From Sympetrum striolatum (Eukaryota > Arthropoda > Insecta > Odonata > Libellulidae), in assembly GCA_947579665.1 (NCBI GenBank), contig OX388344.1:8426346-8490345 (forward strand): DNA of 64,000 nt, in the 5' to 3' direction. Made by a program: the position numbers and the translations under genes. The notes under the pieces are model-generated. The model did no database searches and had not been told where the DNA came from. It saw nothing but the letters and a program-made list of their open reading frames with translations. This document shows, one piece after another, positions 11,850 to 22,859 of the stretch; position 1 is the stretch's first letter, and each line of letters opens with the position of its first letter.

Positions 11850-13342
11850 TTTAGGAGACTTATGCCTCTGGGGTTTTCTGGGTTACTCCTTTCTCCCGTT
11901 TTGAACAAAGACCCTGGTAACCCTCCTTTCATCCGGCATTTCATGTTTCATCCATCACATGTTGCACTGATGTAGAATTCTCGTTTTTAGAGTTCTACCT
12001 CCATACTTTATTATTTCCGAATTAATTCCATCTGTACCAGCGGCTTTTCTATTCTTTGTTTTATTCAAAGCATATTCCAGTTCTTTTAAGTCGATACGGT
12101 CTACACCAATTGATTCCTCTGGCATCAATTCATCTGAATCAAGTGTTTCTTTTGATGTTGGGTCACACCATAATCTCTTATAGTGTGTTATTCAATCTTC
12201 CTTCGGTATAACATTTAATCTTGCTGTATCTTTCTCTGATTTATTGAGGTGTTTTATTAGCTTATATGCTATTTTTTGTCCTCCTTGCAAATCGTCCTCT
12301 ATTCCGCTTATAAATCTGTCCCATGATATCATATGTGCCTGCCTTACTATTGCTTTTGTACGGTTCCTAATACTGTGGTACTTTTTCCTCGCCTCTGATT
12401 TTTTCAGTAGGTATTCTCTGTATGCTTTGTTCTTCTCTTCAATGGCTTGTGCTATCTCTTAGTTCCAGACTCTTTTTCTTTTATTTTTGATTCTGGATCC
12501 TAAAACTTCCATAGATATTTGTGTAATAGCATTCTAAATATTTTCCCATTCTATATTGACGTTGTGGTCTGTTTTTATTTGCTCGAGCAGCTGTGTTAAC
12601 CTGCGCTGATATAATTTACGAATACTATCTTCTTTCAGAAGATATGTTTTGAAGATTTCGTTTTCTTCACTTATTGGCTTCTTTCTTGAGTTTTTTTCCA
12701 TTTTGCCCATAGTTGTATTTTTGTTTGGACAAGGAAATGATCGGTATAGATATTTGCTCCCCTATATACATGGGTATCCATTTTTTCTGGTTTTTCTGAT
12801 TTATCTGTTTCTGATTAACAATTATACAATCAATGAGGGATCGGGGACCTCTAGCTGACCAGGTGAGTTTATGTCTTTTTTCTTTAAAACTGTATTTCTA
12901 ACTTTTAATTCATTAATGCTTATAAATTCCCATAATTTTATCCCGTTCTGGTTCAAGTGGTCTTATCCATATATGCCAATCAATTTTGAGATAGGTTCTT
13001 CACCAATTCTAGCATTTAAGTCACCGTACTACATCTACATCTACATTAATACCCTACAAGCCGCCTTTCGGCGTGTGGCAGGGGGACATGATCTCTCTTG
13101 TTTACCTTCCCAATTTCTTTCAGTAGTATCTGGTAGAATACTTCTGTTTCTTCCTTTTTCTCCTCTGCAGGTGCGTATGCTCCAATAATTGTCAAATGAC
13201 CCCTATCGAATTTTAATCTTAGAGTAATTATTCTTTCATTTATAAAAGTATATTCTCTAATTTTATTTTTCCATTTTTTATCTATTAAAACACCCACTCC
13301 ACAACATGCTCGTCTGTCCTGATTAAATCCACTGTATATCAT
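11850..13342 (-). pseudogene. Decayed LINE: endonuclease and start of reverse transcriptase
   Basis: The - strand reads from 13,342 as an AP-type endonuclease: GVGVLIDKKWKNKIREY, LTIIGAYAPAEEKKEE and, after an insertion, GDLNARIGEEP with the catalytic GDxNA motif. A charged linker follows. At about 12,060-11,960 comes KNRKAAGTDGINSEIIKYGG, the entry to the reverse transcriptase domain of RTE/CR1-like LINEs. The catalytic box is absent because the sequence fades at about 11,850. Several in-frame stops show it is dead. A 57-base tail of a different LINE is inserted in the endonuclease (13,031-13,087). Confidence 0.75.
13031..13087 (-). mobile_element. Tail-only LINE insertion (about 57 bp)
   Basis: On the - strand this is CCCCCTGCCACACGCCGAAA, then the GGCGGCTTGTAGGG block, then TTAATG and GTAGAT repeats. 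The same block is the 3' end of the LINE at 15,180-16,195. Here it sits alone between the codons for DHV and GDLNARIG of another LINE. That is what an extremely 5'-truncated reverse-transcription event would leave. Confidence 0.75.
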
Positions 13343-13399
13343 TACATAATCTTCTAATTCTTTCGTGCCTTTTAATTTCTTTTTTTTACCTTATTATCA

Positions 13400-13990
13400 T
13401 GACAAAATCATCAGCGACCCAAAATCTATTATTTCAAAGAAATAGTATATTGATAATGCAAGGGATCTTTCGTTTTAATGCTCATTCGAATTCAGAAAAT
13501 CAAATAAGTTTAATTTTCTAATTGAACGATCTTCTCTCGATTCTCTTCTTTTAATGAATTCCCAAAATAGTGCGTCACAACTGCGATTATTTGCATAGCT
13601 TTGAATAAATGCCGTAAAACGCGAGCTGAATGCCTTTCTTCTGACCATCCTGATGACACTTTCATTCCTGATGACTTTCGATTCAAGCGGCTTTTGTTTA
13701 GCCACATTCCTTCTGAGACAAAATCGTAGTAATTCACAATATTTACGAACGATTTTTGCGATTAGCGCATCAATGTCGCATCGACAACAAAAAAGCGCAA
13801 ATTGAATACAACCGTAGAGTTAGTTACCATAGTTCTTTACTCTATGATACACAATAAGATATCCCATTCCTTGGATTCAATCACCCTTTTTAAATATCGT
13901 TCGAAAATCTTTAATTTTTCTTATTGATTCGAGTTAAATTATTTTTGGGAACCAAAAATTCACTCTCTGGCGATGTCTTGTGGAAATTCG
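13400..13990. other. No recognisable gene
   Basis: AT-rich sequence without a convincing reading frame, RNA gene or repeat. It follows the end of the LINE endonuclease remnant. Confidence 0.35.
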
Positions 13991-13994
13991 TCAT

Positions 13995-14201
13995 GATGAA
14001 GAAGAACAATTTGTACTTTTTCCACAGTGTTTATAAAAAAAATAAAAGGAAACAGAGATTTTCTCCATCTGATTCAGAGATTGATCTCCATCATCAAGTC
14101 TCTAGGTCTCTAAGTCGTAGATAAATCTCTGGAATTTGTCGTGTTTTGTTTTCTTTTATCGTTTTTAATAAATACTGTGGAACAAATTGTTCTTCTTCAT
14201 C
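13995..14201. repeat. Imperfect inverted repeat, about 60-bp arms
   Basis: GATGAAGAAGAACAATTTGT at 13,995 is repeated in reverse complement ending at 14,201. The homology continues inward through CCACAGT/ACTGTGG. The loop carries a - strand TTGATGATGGAGATCAATCTC, which resembles a degraded hammerhead core with a GAGAT/ATCTC stem. The layout is like the other palindromic hammerhead elements in this window but more eroded. Confidence 0.55.
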
Positions 14202-14209
14202 ACTTATTT

Positions 14210-15060
14210 TTAGAATTGAACGGCTGTGTACCATAGAGAGTACCCAAGGATCAGTGAGTTGGGATGACAGTTGCTATCTTTTATCGAAAAAATAAATTAG
14301 AAGGATAAATTCGAAGGAAGTGGTATTTAAAAGGCATTTGAAAACCCTCTGCAAAAATAAAAAGTTCCGGAAATATCGCGATAAACGAGCCCAGTGATGA
14401 GGAAAGGAGTGATCACCCAATGAACGTGGGATTCTTATTTAGGATGAATATAAATATTCTAAGAACTGCGAATCTCGATAAAATACGATTCCTTCGAGAA
14501 GCAGAACTAAATTATATTTATAAAATGACTTTATTTAGGGTGGAGAGAACAACTGAAAGTAATGCGTAAGTGGTAGATTACGTCTACCCAATAGGATTGA
14601 GCCTGAGCAATAAACAGTAGAAAAGACAGTGGTTAGACATAGTACTCGGATGTCGCCAAAAACAGTAGCCAACCAAATATCTTCCACTGTATCGACGACT
14701 GCCACTTGAGGTTGTCAAATATTGAGATCAGAGTGCTTTGGCAGCGTCCATTGAATGCGTTAAAATACATAAGAACGCGTGTGAAAGGAAAAAAAAAAGA
14801 GGACATTAGTATAAGTCGATTGCGACATTTTCGGCTGAGGCTACGGTGCGCACTTAGTATTGTGTTCACTTTTCGTTCAAACTTTCGGCTTTTTGAATTT
14901 CCCAAAGAATCAGTTTTTGCGTATAAAATGTTTGAATTTCGGTAACGCCAGGGAGACGTCATTTGCGGCCTATGAGAACGAATGCAAAGTATTGTCTTAT
15001 GATGGAAAAAGGTTCCCCAGCTAGACTCTGCCGTAGCAAACGTAATTCGGCAGCTTGAAT
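14210..15060. other. No recognisable gene
   Basis: The open frames on both strands around 14,630-14,960 overlap each other and show no known domain. The segment has somewhat more CpG than its surroundings. Confidence 0.35.
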
Positions 15061-15179
15061 TGTGGTGCGGCGGGCAAACACCGCGATTATTTACGTTGCC
15101 ATTGGATTTTGGTCTCGACTCTTACGTCTTGAGGTTTTAGAGCCTTTTGTCTACCCTTCCGTCTGGCAAATCCACGTCC

Positions 15180-16195
15180 AGCAGGACACAAGGAAGTCGT
15201 CGACTGGGTTAAGGATTTTCTCTACGAGAGGGAACAACAAGTTGTACTGGATGGCGTTAGCTCAAATAGAGTCAAAGTTATCTCTGGTGTACCTCAAGGT
15301 AGTGTAATTGGACCTCTTCTTTTCCTGATTTATATCAACGACTTGAGTGACGAGATAGTTAGCAATGTGAGGATATTTGCGGACGACTCGGTTATATATA
15401 GGGAAATAACAAACGAGGAAGACCGAACATCCCTCTCAAACGATTTAGCCCTCATCCATAGGTGGTGTGAAAAATGGGAACTAGATATCATAGTAGGTAA
15501 ATGCTCGGTAGTTAATTTCTTCGAAAAGAAAAAATTGCGTCCAAATCACCCGTAAAAAATTAATGGAATTAATATAAAAGTAGTAGATTTAGTAGAATAT
15601 CTCGGGATCAAAATTACTAATAACTTAAATTGGAGCACGCATATTCGAAAAATCTGCGGCAAAGCAAGTAAAAGTATGGCTTTGTAAAGCGTATTGTCGG
15701 TAAATGCGATGAAAAGGTGAGAGAGCGATGTTATTTTACCTTGGTCAGACCCCTTCTGGAATATGCGGCAAGTATATGGGATCCGGCGGATGAAACGTAC
15801 TCGCGAACTCGAGAAAGTGCAGCGTAAAGCGGTTCGTTTTGTTAAGAAATGCTACGATAAAAAAGCAAGCGTTACAACAATTCTCTCAGACGTAGGTTGG
15901 GAACCCTTGAAAGAAAGGAGATTGGAAGCGAGGCTGCGATTGCTTAATAACTTCAGGGAAACTGCATTTTCGGAAGATACAATCGGTATCATGCAACCCC
16001 CCTGCTACCTCGGATAATGACCGTAAGTTAGGAGAAATAGATGCTAGGACGAATCGTTTAAAAAAATCATTCTTTCCGCGAACGATACGTGACAATAACC
16101 GAATAAGGAAGTAGTTTAGACTCAACTGGTATTTACACCCCCTGCCACACGCCGAAAGGCGGCTTGTAGGGTATTAACGTAGATGTAGATGTAGA
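15180..16195 (+). pseudogene. 5'-truncated LINE reverse transcriptase with 3' tail
   Basis: The reading starts inside the reverse transcriptase: VKVISGVPQGSVIGPLLFLI, then the catalytic FADD box at 15,376-15,387. LVEYLGIKITNNLNWSTHI and a typical C-terminal LRPLLEYAASIWDP-type segment follow, then ELEKVQRKAVRFV and a tail to about 16,017. One stop (about 15,555) and frameshifts (about 15,690-15,780) break it. The copy ends with a short hairpin-forming block (CGCCGAAAGGCGG, 16,148-16,160) and GATGTA repeats to 16,195. Such tails are typical of CR1/Jockey-like LINEs. Known role: target-primed copying of its own RNA; this copy cannot do so. Confidence 0.85.
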
Positions 16196-16199
16196 CACG

Positions 16200-17030
16200 A
16201 TCTCCAAAAATGGCAGATAACATTCCTTGCCTTGCTGCCAATCGATAATGCCTGGGACATAGTTGGTCGGATACTTGTTTGTCCTCCGCTTTGAAGACTA
16301 AACCACGCGGATGATGATTCCCCAAATAGACCCTCTTTTTATTCCATCACGTTTAGAGGCAGCTCGTGGAGCCTTCACACTACACTGAATCTCATCTGAA
16401 ACTCTAATTATCTGTCCATAGACCTAATTGGTGGTATAAATTCCATTTCAATTACGCCTATCCTTTTCAAAATACATCGGACATTTCTTCACTGCAATGA
16501 GGTTCCTATTATTCCCACCACATTTAGTTAAACTGCGGGAGCTCTTCATTTCCCGAGAATTTCCCCGTTATGGCTCGGTGTTGCCAAATGCAGCAAAATC
16601 TTAATTTTTTGATTGAAAAGATTAATCCCGATGTGAGTATAAACGATACGTCGAATGATACAATTTATTTATCCATATTTAAAAAAATTAATGTCATAGA
16701 AATGATTATTTTGTATTTCTGCGTGCAGAGACTATTCTCCGATTTTATCTTAATCACTCTCTTGTGGTCAAAGCGTTCATATATTCGCCACAAAATTTAC
16801 ACGGAATATTTTCATATCAACTTAATGTACTAATACTAATATTAATACTGTAACAGTAACGTTTATCTTGCTAAGAAATTAAAATAAATGCACTTAGAAA
16901 TTGCAAATAGAAAACCTTAGAAATTTTGGAAATAACTGCAGCTGACGGCATTGTAACCAATGAATATATCTTTACCAACCCTTCCCCTCTCCTTACCCTC
17001 CCCTCAAAACTCTCTTGATATATATATGTG
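16200..17030. other. No recognisable gene
   Basis: AT-rich sequence. A short frame at 16,570-16,833 has no known domain. No structured RNA is visible until the hammerhead-like motif at 17,050. Confidence 0.35.
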
Positions 17031-17049
17031 TGCTGCATCTCTGTGTACT

Positions 17050-17083
17050 TACCTGATGATGGCGTGAGCCGAAACCGGTCGTT
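17050..17083 (+). ncRNA. Hammerhead-ribozyme-like motif 1
   Basis: Core CTGATGA at 17,053-17,059, stem II GGC/GCC with loop GTGA, GAAA at 17,071-17,074, then CCGGTC with a possible cleavage after GTC. Stem III would be the self-complementary ACCGGT, as in dimeric hammerheads of Penelope-like elements and retrozymes. Stem I is short (AC/GT). It is followed by GGTGGAAATTACGAAGTG, shared with copy 4 at 28.7 kb. Confidence 0.65.
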
Positions 17084-17504
17084 TTGGATTAAACTTTTCG
17101 GTGGAAATTACGAAGTGCATTTATTTTCATTTCTTATTATGGCTTTCCACGAAGTCCGGCCTAATACCATAGAGTTTATCTTGCTTTTTATATTGTTTAA
17201 ACATTTCTATAACACTAATAAGATATTTTAAATCGAAATTTTCGAACTATGCATTCCAAAAAGCAGTAGCAGCTAAATCTCGTAGCGTAAGAAATGCCTC
17301 AAATTCATTTTTTCCGCGAACGAAAACGCAATCGAAATTCATGGCGCCTTTCGGCGGCTTGCAGGGTCGTTACGCAGCCATTTTGATTTCACATGACATG
17401 TAATGCGACACTGCGTAATCGTGTCATTCAACAATTAAATGTGTATTTGTAGCTAACCCTGAACTGTTTTTCTAATTTTCTTCATTTTATACAATTTTCT
17501 AGAT

Positions 17505-20079
17505 CAGGGTTTCCCAAACTACGTTCAGCGGAACACCGGTGTTCCGCTGAACCTGAATAGGTGTTCCGCGACAATTTGGAAAAGTGTTATACAGTGCAAT
17601 ACATTTAAAGATCTTCTACTATCTACTTCAAGTAATAAATTAAAAGTAATTTTAAATTTTCTGCCTTTATCTAAGTGTGCGCGCGCGTAAGTGGATGTTA
17701 CAAGGGAAAGTGGCGACGTATAGATAATGCCCCGTTCCCGCAATCAATTTGCGGACATTCATATCAACCACTTGCGCGTTCCCACGTCTTATAAGAAAAC
17801 CTCGTTCACACTTGACGTGAAATCCACTGTCACGACACCGTTTCCCAGCAAGTGTCATCGTATGAACGACCCTTCTAAGTAAGTCCATGTTCTTTTTAAC
17901 CTTAAAATTTGATAATCTATGAACTGAAATTTTTTGTTGAAAAATTTTTCCTTATTACAGAATTTAAATATCATTCAAAAAGCACCCATGGATTTTTGGT
18001 TAAAAACTGGAACTTTGACAAAAGAAAGGCCAAGTACTTCTACTGATACGCCAAACACGTCTATCATTGAAGAAGAAAATGATCGGAAAACCATGGTGTC
18101 TTCAAAATCTAATATTAAAAAACAAGTGTCATCTATGAACAGACCAAAACAAAGTACAATCAAAGTTATTTAAACCTGGGATTTACATGTATTGGCAATT
18201 CGGATGCTCCTGATACAATTTGTGTTTTATGTCATGAAATACGCGCAAACAGTTCTTTGGCTCCACCAAAACTCCGCAGGCACTTCGAAACGATACACAG
18301 CGATTATAAAGGAAAAAAAACTGATTTTTTTAATAGACGACGGGACTCACGAGAAAAGTCCAAACTTCAAATGATTACAACTGAAAATGCAACAGAGGCA
18401 TCTTATCGCGATAGTTATCGCGTTGCACTTAATGGTGATGCTCATACGATTAGAGAGACACTCAAGTGCGAAAGACTGTCATTTGTTCTCAACAAACAGG
18501 CCGCTGAAAAAATAGATGCAATACAATTATCAAATAATACTGTTTCACGGCGCATTAAAGATCTTTCTACTAGCATAGAGAAAGAGTTAATTCGTCGTCT
18601 TGGACTTTGCAGTGAATATGCATTGCAAATGGATGAATCTACAGATGTCGCATGACTAGCTGTACTACTAGTATTTGTTCGTTGCCCATATGATTAAAGT
18701 TTTGAAGAAGATTTACTCATGTGTGCATATTTACATGGACGAACTACACGAGAAGATATATTTAACTGTATTAATGATTACATTACAAATCAAGAGATTG
18801 GGAGGTGTGTATTGGGAGAAGTGTATTGATATTTGTACAGATGGTGCTCGAGCAATGGTAGGAAAGATGAAAGGTGTTGTATCACTCATCCAGAAAGTAG
18901 CTACAAGAGCAGTCACTGTATTCTGTATTCATAGGCAAGCACTGGTGACTACAAAAATGTCCACAAATTTAAAAAATGTGATGGATGAAGCCTTGCAAGT
19001 GATAAGCTATGTAAAATCAAGACCACTTCAATCCAGATTATTTAAAATATTTTGCGATAAAATAGGTAGTGGACACAAAGCACTTTTATTACATACTGAA
19101 GTAAGATGGATATCCAGAGGGAAGGCACTATTAAGACTTTATGAACTTCGAAGTGAGGTATTGGTCTTCTTGAAGGCACAAAATAATTCAGTACAAGTAC
19201 AAAATTTTGTTCAAGTTTTAACAAATCCTTTATGGTTGATAAAACTTGCATGTCTGGCAGATATTTTTACCAAGTGTAATGAAGTTAACTTATTATTACA
19301 AGGAAAAAGTATTACAATTTTTAATACAAGAGATAAAATTGCATCTTTTGATAAAAAAATACAATTTTGGATTCCATCAGTTGAATCTAATAATTTTGAT
19401 TGTTTCCCTGCCCTACATGAATGCTTGAATGAATTAAATTTTGAGGTAGATTACGGAGTTTCCAAAGCAATTTTAGAGCACCTACATAACTTGAAATCAA
19501 TTCTTTTGAAATATTTTCCGAAAACTGCAAAAAACGATTCCTGGGTTAGGAATCCATTTTCCGTGACAGCTAAACCAGTAGGCTTAAACGCAAGTTAAAA
19601 TCTATTTGATTTAATTAGTGACTCTGATTTGAAACGAAAATACAAAGATCAGCCTTTAAATGATTTCTGGACGATTTTGTCAGACGAGTATTTATGAAAA
19701 CAAGCTATTATTGTTTTACTTCCATTTTCTACAACCAATTCATGCAAAGCGGAATTTTCTTATTATACTGCAACGAAGTCAAAGTACAGGAACAGGCTCG
19801 ACGCCACACCAGATATTAGAATACAACTTACAAATATTGTGCCTGATATCAAGAAGATATGCAATTCAAGAATTCAAAATCATAAAAGTAAATTTTATGT
19901 ATTCATATTTTTGTGTTTATATTATAATATTATAGTTTTGTATTTCAAAATAATTACTAAATAAATAATTTTTAAAATTTTATAAGTAAAATTACCTAAC
20001 TTAAAAATAAGCTAAGTGTTACGTTAAACTTCCCAGGTTTGCGAAGTGTTCCATTGCAGAAAAAGTTTGGGAAACCGTG
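17505..20079 (+). mobile_element. Broken ZBED/SCAND3-type hAT transposon
   Basis: The ends CAGGGTTTCCCAAACT and AGTTTGGGAAACCGTG are inverted repeats. The flanking octamers TTCTAGAT (17,497-17,504) and CTTTAGAT (20,080-20,087) agree at six of eight positions, consistent with an old hAT duplication. The interior codes for one hAT transposase on the + strand, with stops. A palindromic block GGAACACCGGTGTTCC lies just inside the left end. Confidence 0.8.
17934..19900 (+). pseudogene. hAT transposase, ZBED5/SCAND3-like, inactivated
   Basis: The protein starts with a low-complexity region (MDFWLKTGTL... at 17,987). It then has a BED-type finger with CVLCHEIRANSSLAPPKLRR and HFETIH. The next segment, ending LQMDESTDVA, stops at a TGA (18,653). 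The core resumes with ICTDGARAMVGKMKGV and TEVRWISRGKALLRLYELR. The C-terminal portion around 19,640 (DLKRKYKDQPLNDFW) reaches the dimerisation region. Expected intact length is about 600 residues. I count at least two stops and two frame changes. It lies wholly within the hAT element, so it is its own transposase. Low host-gene likelihood. Confidence 0.8.
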
Positions 20080-20089
20080 CTTTAGATCA

Positions 20090-20880
20090 CTCTCAATCAA
20101 AGGAATAGTTTCGTATTAGTATTCATGAGTAAAACGATTTGCTGCGCTGAAAAAGTTTAACTGGATTTCGAAAAATCGGGCCACTTTTGCTTCATGAAAC
20201 AGATCTTTAAGTATTTTAAATGAGAAATGAAGGTGTTTCGACGAAGGCAAAGCGGGGACTTATGGACGCTAATAAACGCCAATAAAAACAAGATTAGATC
20301 TGCAAAACAAAGCAGTTAAAATGAAGAGGTAAAATAAGGTGAGCCAATCCCCGTTTCCCCAAAATACAGAAACAGTAGCCAAGAAATTGAATGATGACGT
20401 GATGTCTAGAAATGAATGAAACACTAAGAAAGGAGGAAAAGAAGTTGGGAAAGAAAGTTTGGTTGATTAAATAATAATTAATGAAGAGCTTAAAATAGCG
20501 GATAAGGTAGATTAGAGAATCACGAAGAATATCGCAGTATTGAGGATATCATGAAAGGTTCAGCGGTGAAGATGAAAAATAATAAGCAGAGGAAATTGCG
20601 TTAATTTGACTGGCGCGTGAATTTAGTGTGAAGACCAAATTGTCTGTCAATTCGCCTTCGGAAATATATTTCACAGCTCTTTAACTCACTGGCAAAGCTT
20701 TATCGTAGCTATTTTGAATCACACAATGTATACAGCGCATCCTAATTATACCATCGAATTATTTTCTTTCCTGCGGCTTTTCTTCTTGCTCTCAACTACG
20801 ATCCCTTCATCCATTCTACATCCAACTTGAAATCAAACCATAAAATCAATAGTAGCAGCCGTAACTTTTTGGAATTCCAT
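20090..20880. other. No recognisable gene
   Basis: Purine-rich on the + strand at 20,220-20,600, with no open frame of note. No known repeat is recognised. Confidence 0.35.
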
Positions 20881-20936
20881 TACTGGAAAAAATAAACACC
20901 ATGTATTCAATTCCACAACTTTTTAATTCCACCACA

Positions 20937-20977
20937 CACACGACTGGTTTCGACTAGTCATAGTCATCATCAGGTGA
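20937..20977 (-). ncRNA. Hammerhead-ribozyme-like motif 2
   Basis: On the - strand: stem I CAC/GTG, core CTGATGA (20,967-20,973), stem II GACTA/TAGTC with loop TGAC, intact GAAA (20,948-20,951), then CCAGTC with cleavage expected after GTC. All conserved core positions are present. The stem III palindrome is imperfect (ACCAGT). Confidence 0.7.
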
Positions 20978-21077
20978 GGAAAACAGAGGGACAAGACTAT
21001 ATATACAATTCTTACTTATGGAGGGGGTACATTACCATAATTAAGAATTGTATATATACTCTTGTCCCTCTGCTTTC

Positions 21078-21118
21078 CTCACCTGATGATGACTATGTCT
21101 AGTCAAAACCGGTCGTGT
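21078..21118 (+). ncRNA. Hammerhead-ribozyme-like motif 3, core mutated
   Basis: Core CTGATGA at 21,083-21,089, stem II GACTA/TAGTC, stem III ACCGGT and cleavage box GTC, then GTG pairing with CAC. The GAAA core reads AAAA after the stem II C, so the essential G is missing. The facing copy still has CGAAA, which points to a CpG-to-CpA change. Confidence 0.65.
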
Positions 21119-21179
21119 GTGTGGTGGAATTAAAAAGTTGTGGAATTGAATACATTGTGTTTATTTTTCCAGTGAAATC

Positions 21180-21820
21180 AAACCTTCACATTACTTTGAG
21201 GCTTGTATTTCAAATTTACTATCTCAGGCTCGTAATCTGATGATTTCTCTCCATCCGATTTTCTTGTTTACTTCCCTCACTGACACATGACATATACCAT
21301 CATTAGTTACACGTTAATATCTCATCATTCTACCTTTTTTAATTATTGCGTGACATATATCGCACTGACCAATAAAAATGTTTACGTAGAAGTAAAGAAT
21401 TTCTTTGTTCCGTAAAACACAGATGATGAAGATGACTTATTAATATAATTATGGACTTCCGTTTTTTATCAGTACATAATTCTCATATCAAATATACCTC
21501 TCTCTAAATTCTTTTTTCCTCTATTCTATCAGTAGTTGAGCAATTCTCATTTATAAACTTACTTACATAAACTTCACAGAATCAGGCGAGGTGTTGTGGT
21601 ATTTCATAATGGGAAAAATGAAAGAGTGATTTATACTTTTACAACAAATTTAGTTTTATAATATAAATGTATAATAATAATATATATTACATTATACATA
21701 TATTATAAAATATTTTAATAATAATTTGTAATTTAAAAATTTGAAGTACAAATCACTCTTAGATTCTTCCCAGTTCTCATTTACCTTCATACAGAGACAT
21801 TCATAACCTTCCATAACCAA
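21180..21820. other. AT-rich sequence, no gene
   Basis: It contains a block at 21,590-21,660 (TTGTGGTATTTCATAA, GTGATTTATACTTTTACAAC). This matches, with changes, the sequence flanking the palindromic hammerhead element at 51.23 kb, so it is probably an eroded fragment of the same family. A TA-rich run lies at 21,655-21,730. Confidence 0.45.
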
Positions 21821-21839
21821 TTCATTAATCAGAGTTTGA

Positions 21840-22110
21840 ATCCGATTGCAAGCTCTCAACTATTTCTTCGGAGCGTATTTTTCCCGCTCTTCGACTCAAT
21901 CGAAAGCAAGTTGAGGCCCCGGACATTGGTTTTCTGCTTTCTCTCCACGTGCAGTGGGTCATTGTCCAGGGGAACGGAAACGAGCGCCCCCTCGGGTGAA
22001 TGATCTCGAGCGGAGGTGGTAGTTCCACCAAAATCCACTAGGAGACGTCACCGCTGCCGCTCGAGATTGTGAGACTATTTGGCGATCAGTGCTTCTATAT
22101 TACTCGAGGG
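21840..22110. promoter_or_regulatory. Isolated CpG-rich patch with CTCCACGTG E-box
   Basis: In AT-rich, CpG-poor surroundings, this patch has many CpGs (CGAGCGCCCCCTCGGG, CTCGAGCGG, CCGCTGCCGCTCGAG). It also carries CTCCACGTG at 21,943-21,951. The same nonamer occurs at two places around the first Kr-h1 exon 9-10 kb downstream. No open frame with a known domain lies here. It could be a distal regulatory element of Kr-h1 or the promoter of an unseen transcript; the sequence alone does not decide. Confidence 0.4.
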
Positions 22111-22859
22111 CCGCTGCAACTGGCTGAAGACGATTTATTTCCAGAATATTCTTCATAAAATACCAAATATTTATAGAAATTATTATTTAATTTAAGCACA
22201 TAATTGCTCTTTTGAGAAAACTGAAGCAGTTGTACTGTTAGTGACATCATTTGACCATGGTTCGTGTGGGAAGTTCGGATTTTTATCGAGGCCCTCATGA
22301 TTTCCACTTACAATTCTAAATTTACTTGGAAGAGGTGCTTCCATGATATTACTATATTTCCTGAAATGGTTTTACATCAGTGGAAATACTATTGCAAACC
22401 ATCAAATGGTAGACCATTGGGATGTCATTACTTTGTCTTCCCTCCACTGGTGTCGGTGTCAAACCCAGAATCATCCCGAAACTTTCCCCTCAACGTATTC
22501 CCTGCGTGACCATTGGAAACGGCGTCAAACCAAGAGCCTGAATTAAAAAGCAAATTATATAACTACCTCTAACTATGTCTGGAATCTCAACTGAAAATCA
22601 TTTAGGCAATATCTTCACGAATTTCAAAATTTTCTACAAATTCCTTGTGGAGGAATATTTAAACTATGGCTCACTATGGCCTTGGTCCACAAAGTTTATA
22701 TAAAAAATCCGTATTCTCAATTTCTTTATTGACCATGAATTCTATTCCAGAAAGCCCCAATATTTTGATATTTTCCATAAGGATGCATTGCGAAGGATTT
22801 TCGGATTTTAATTAGGCGCTGCTGAAATTAGAAATTTCACTGGAAGCAAAAGAAAACCA
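22111..22859. other. No recognisable gene
   Basis: Mixed AT-rich sequence with overlapping short frames and no known domain. It leads into the B-box-like repeat field at its right end. Confidence 0.35.

Larger units (their letters stand above)
20882..21173. mobile_element. Palindromic element with two facing hammerhead motifs
   Basis: Two arms of about 130 bases are near-perfect reverse complements: left from ACTGGAAAAAATAAACAC, right ending GTTTATTTTTCCAGT. They are separated by about 30 bases. Each arm carries one hammerhead-like motif pointing toward its own outer end. The same core with its downstream GGTCG sequence recurs elsewhere in the window. I infer a Penelope-like or retrozyme-like terminal unit arranged head to head. 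Confidence 0.75.

Noticed and set aside
17341..17374. Another tail copy of the 15-16 kb LINE (GGCGGCTTGCAGGGTCGTTACG)
   Set aside because: Similarity covers only about 22 bases and the hairpin half is altered; too weak to call.
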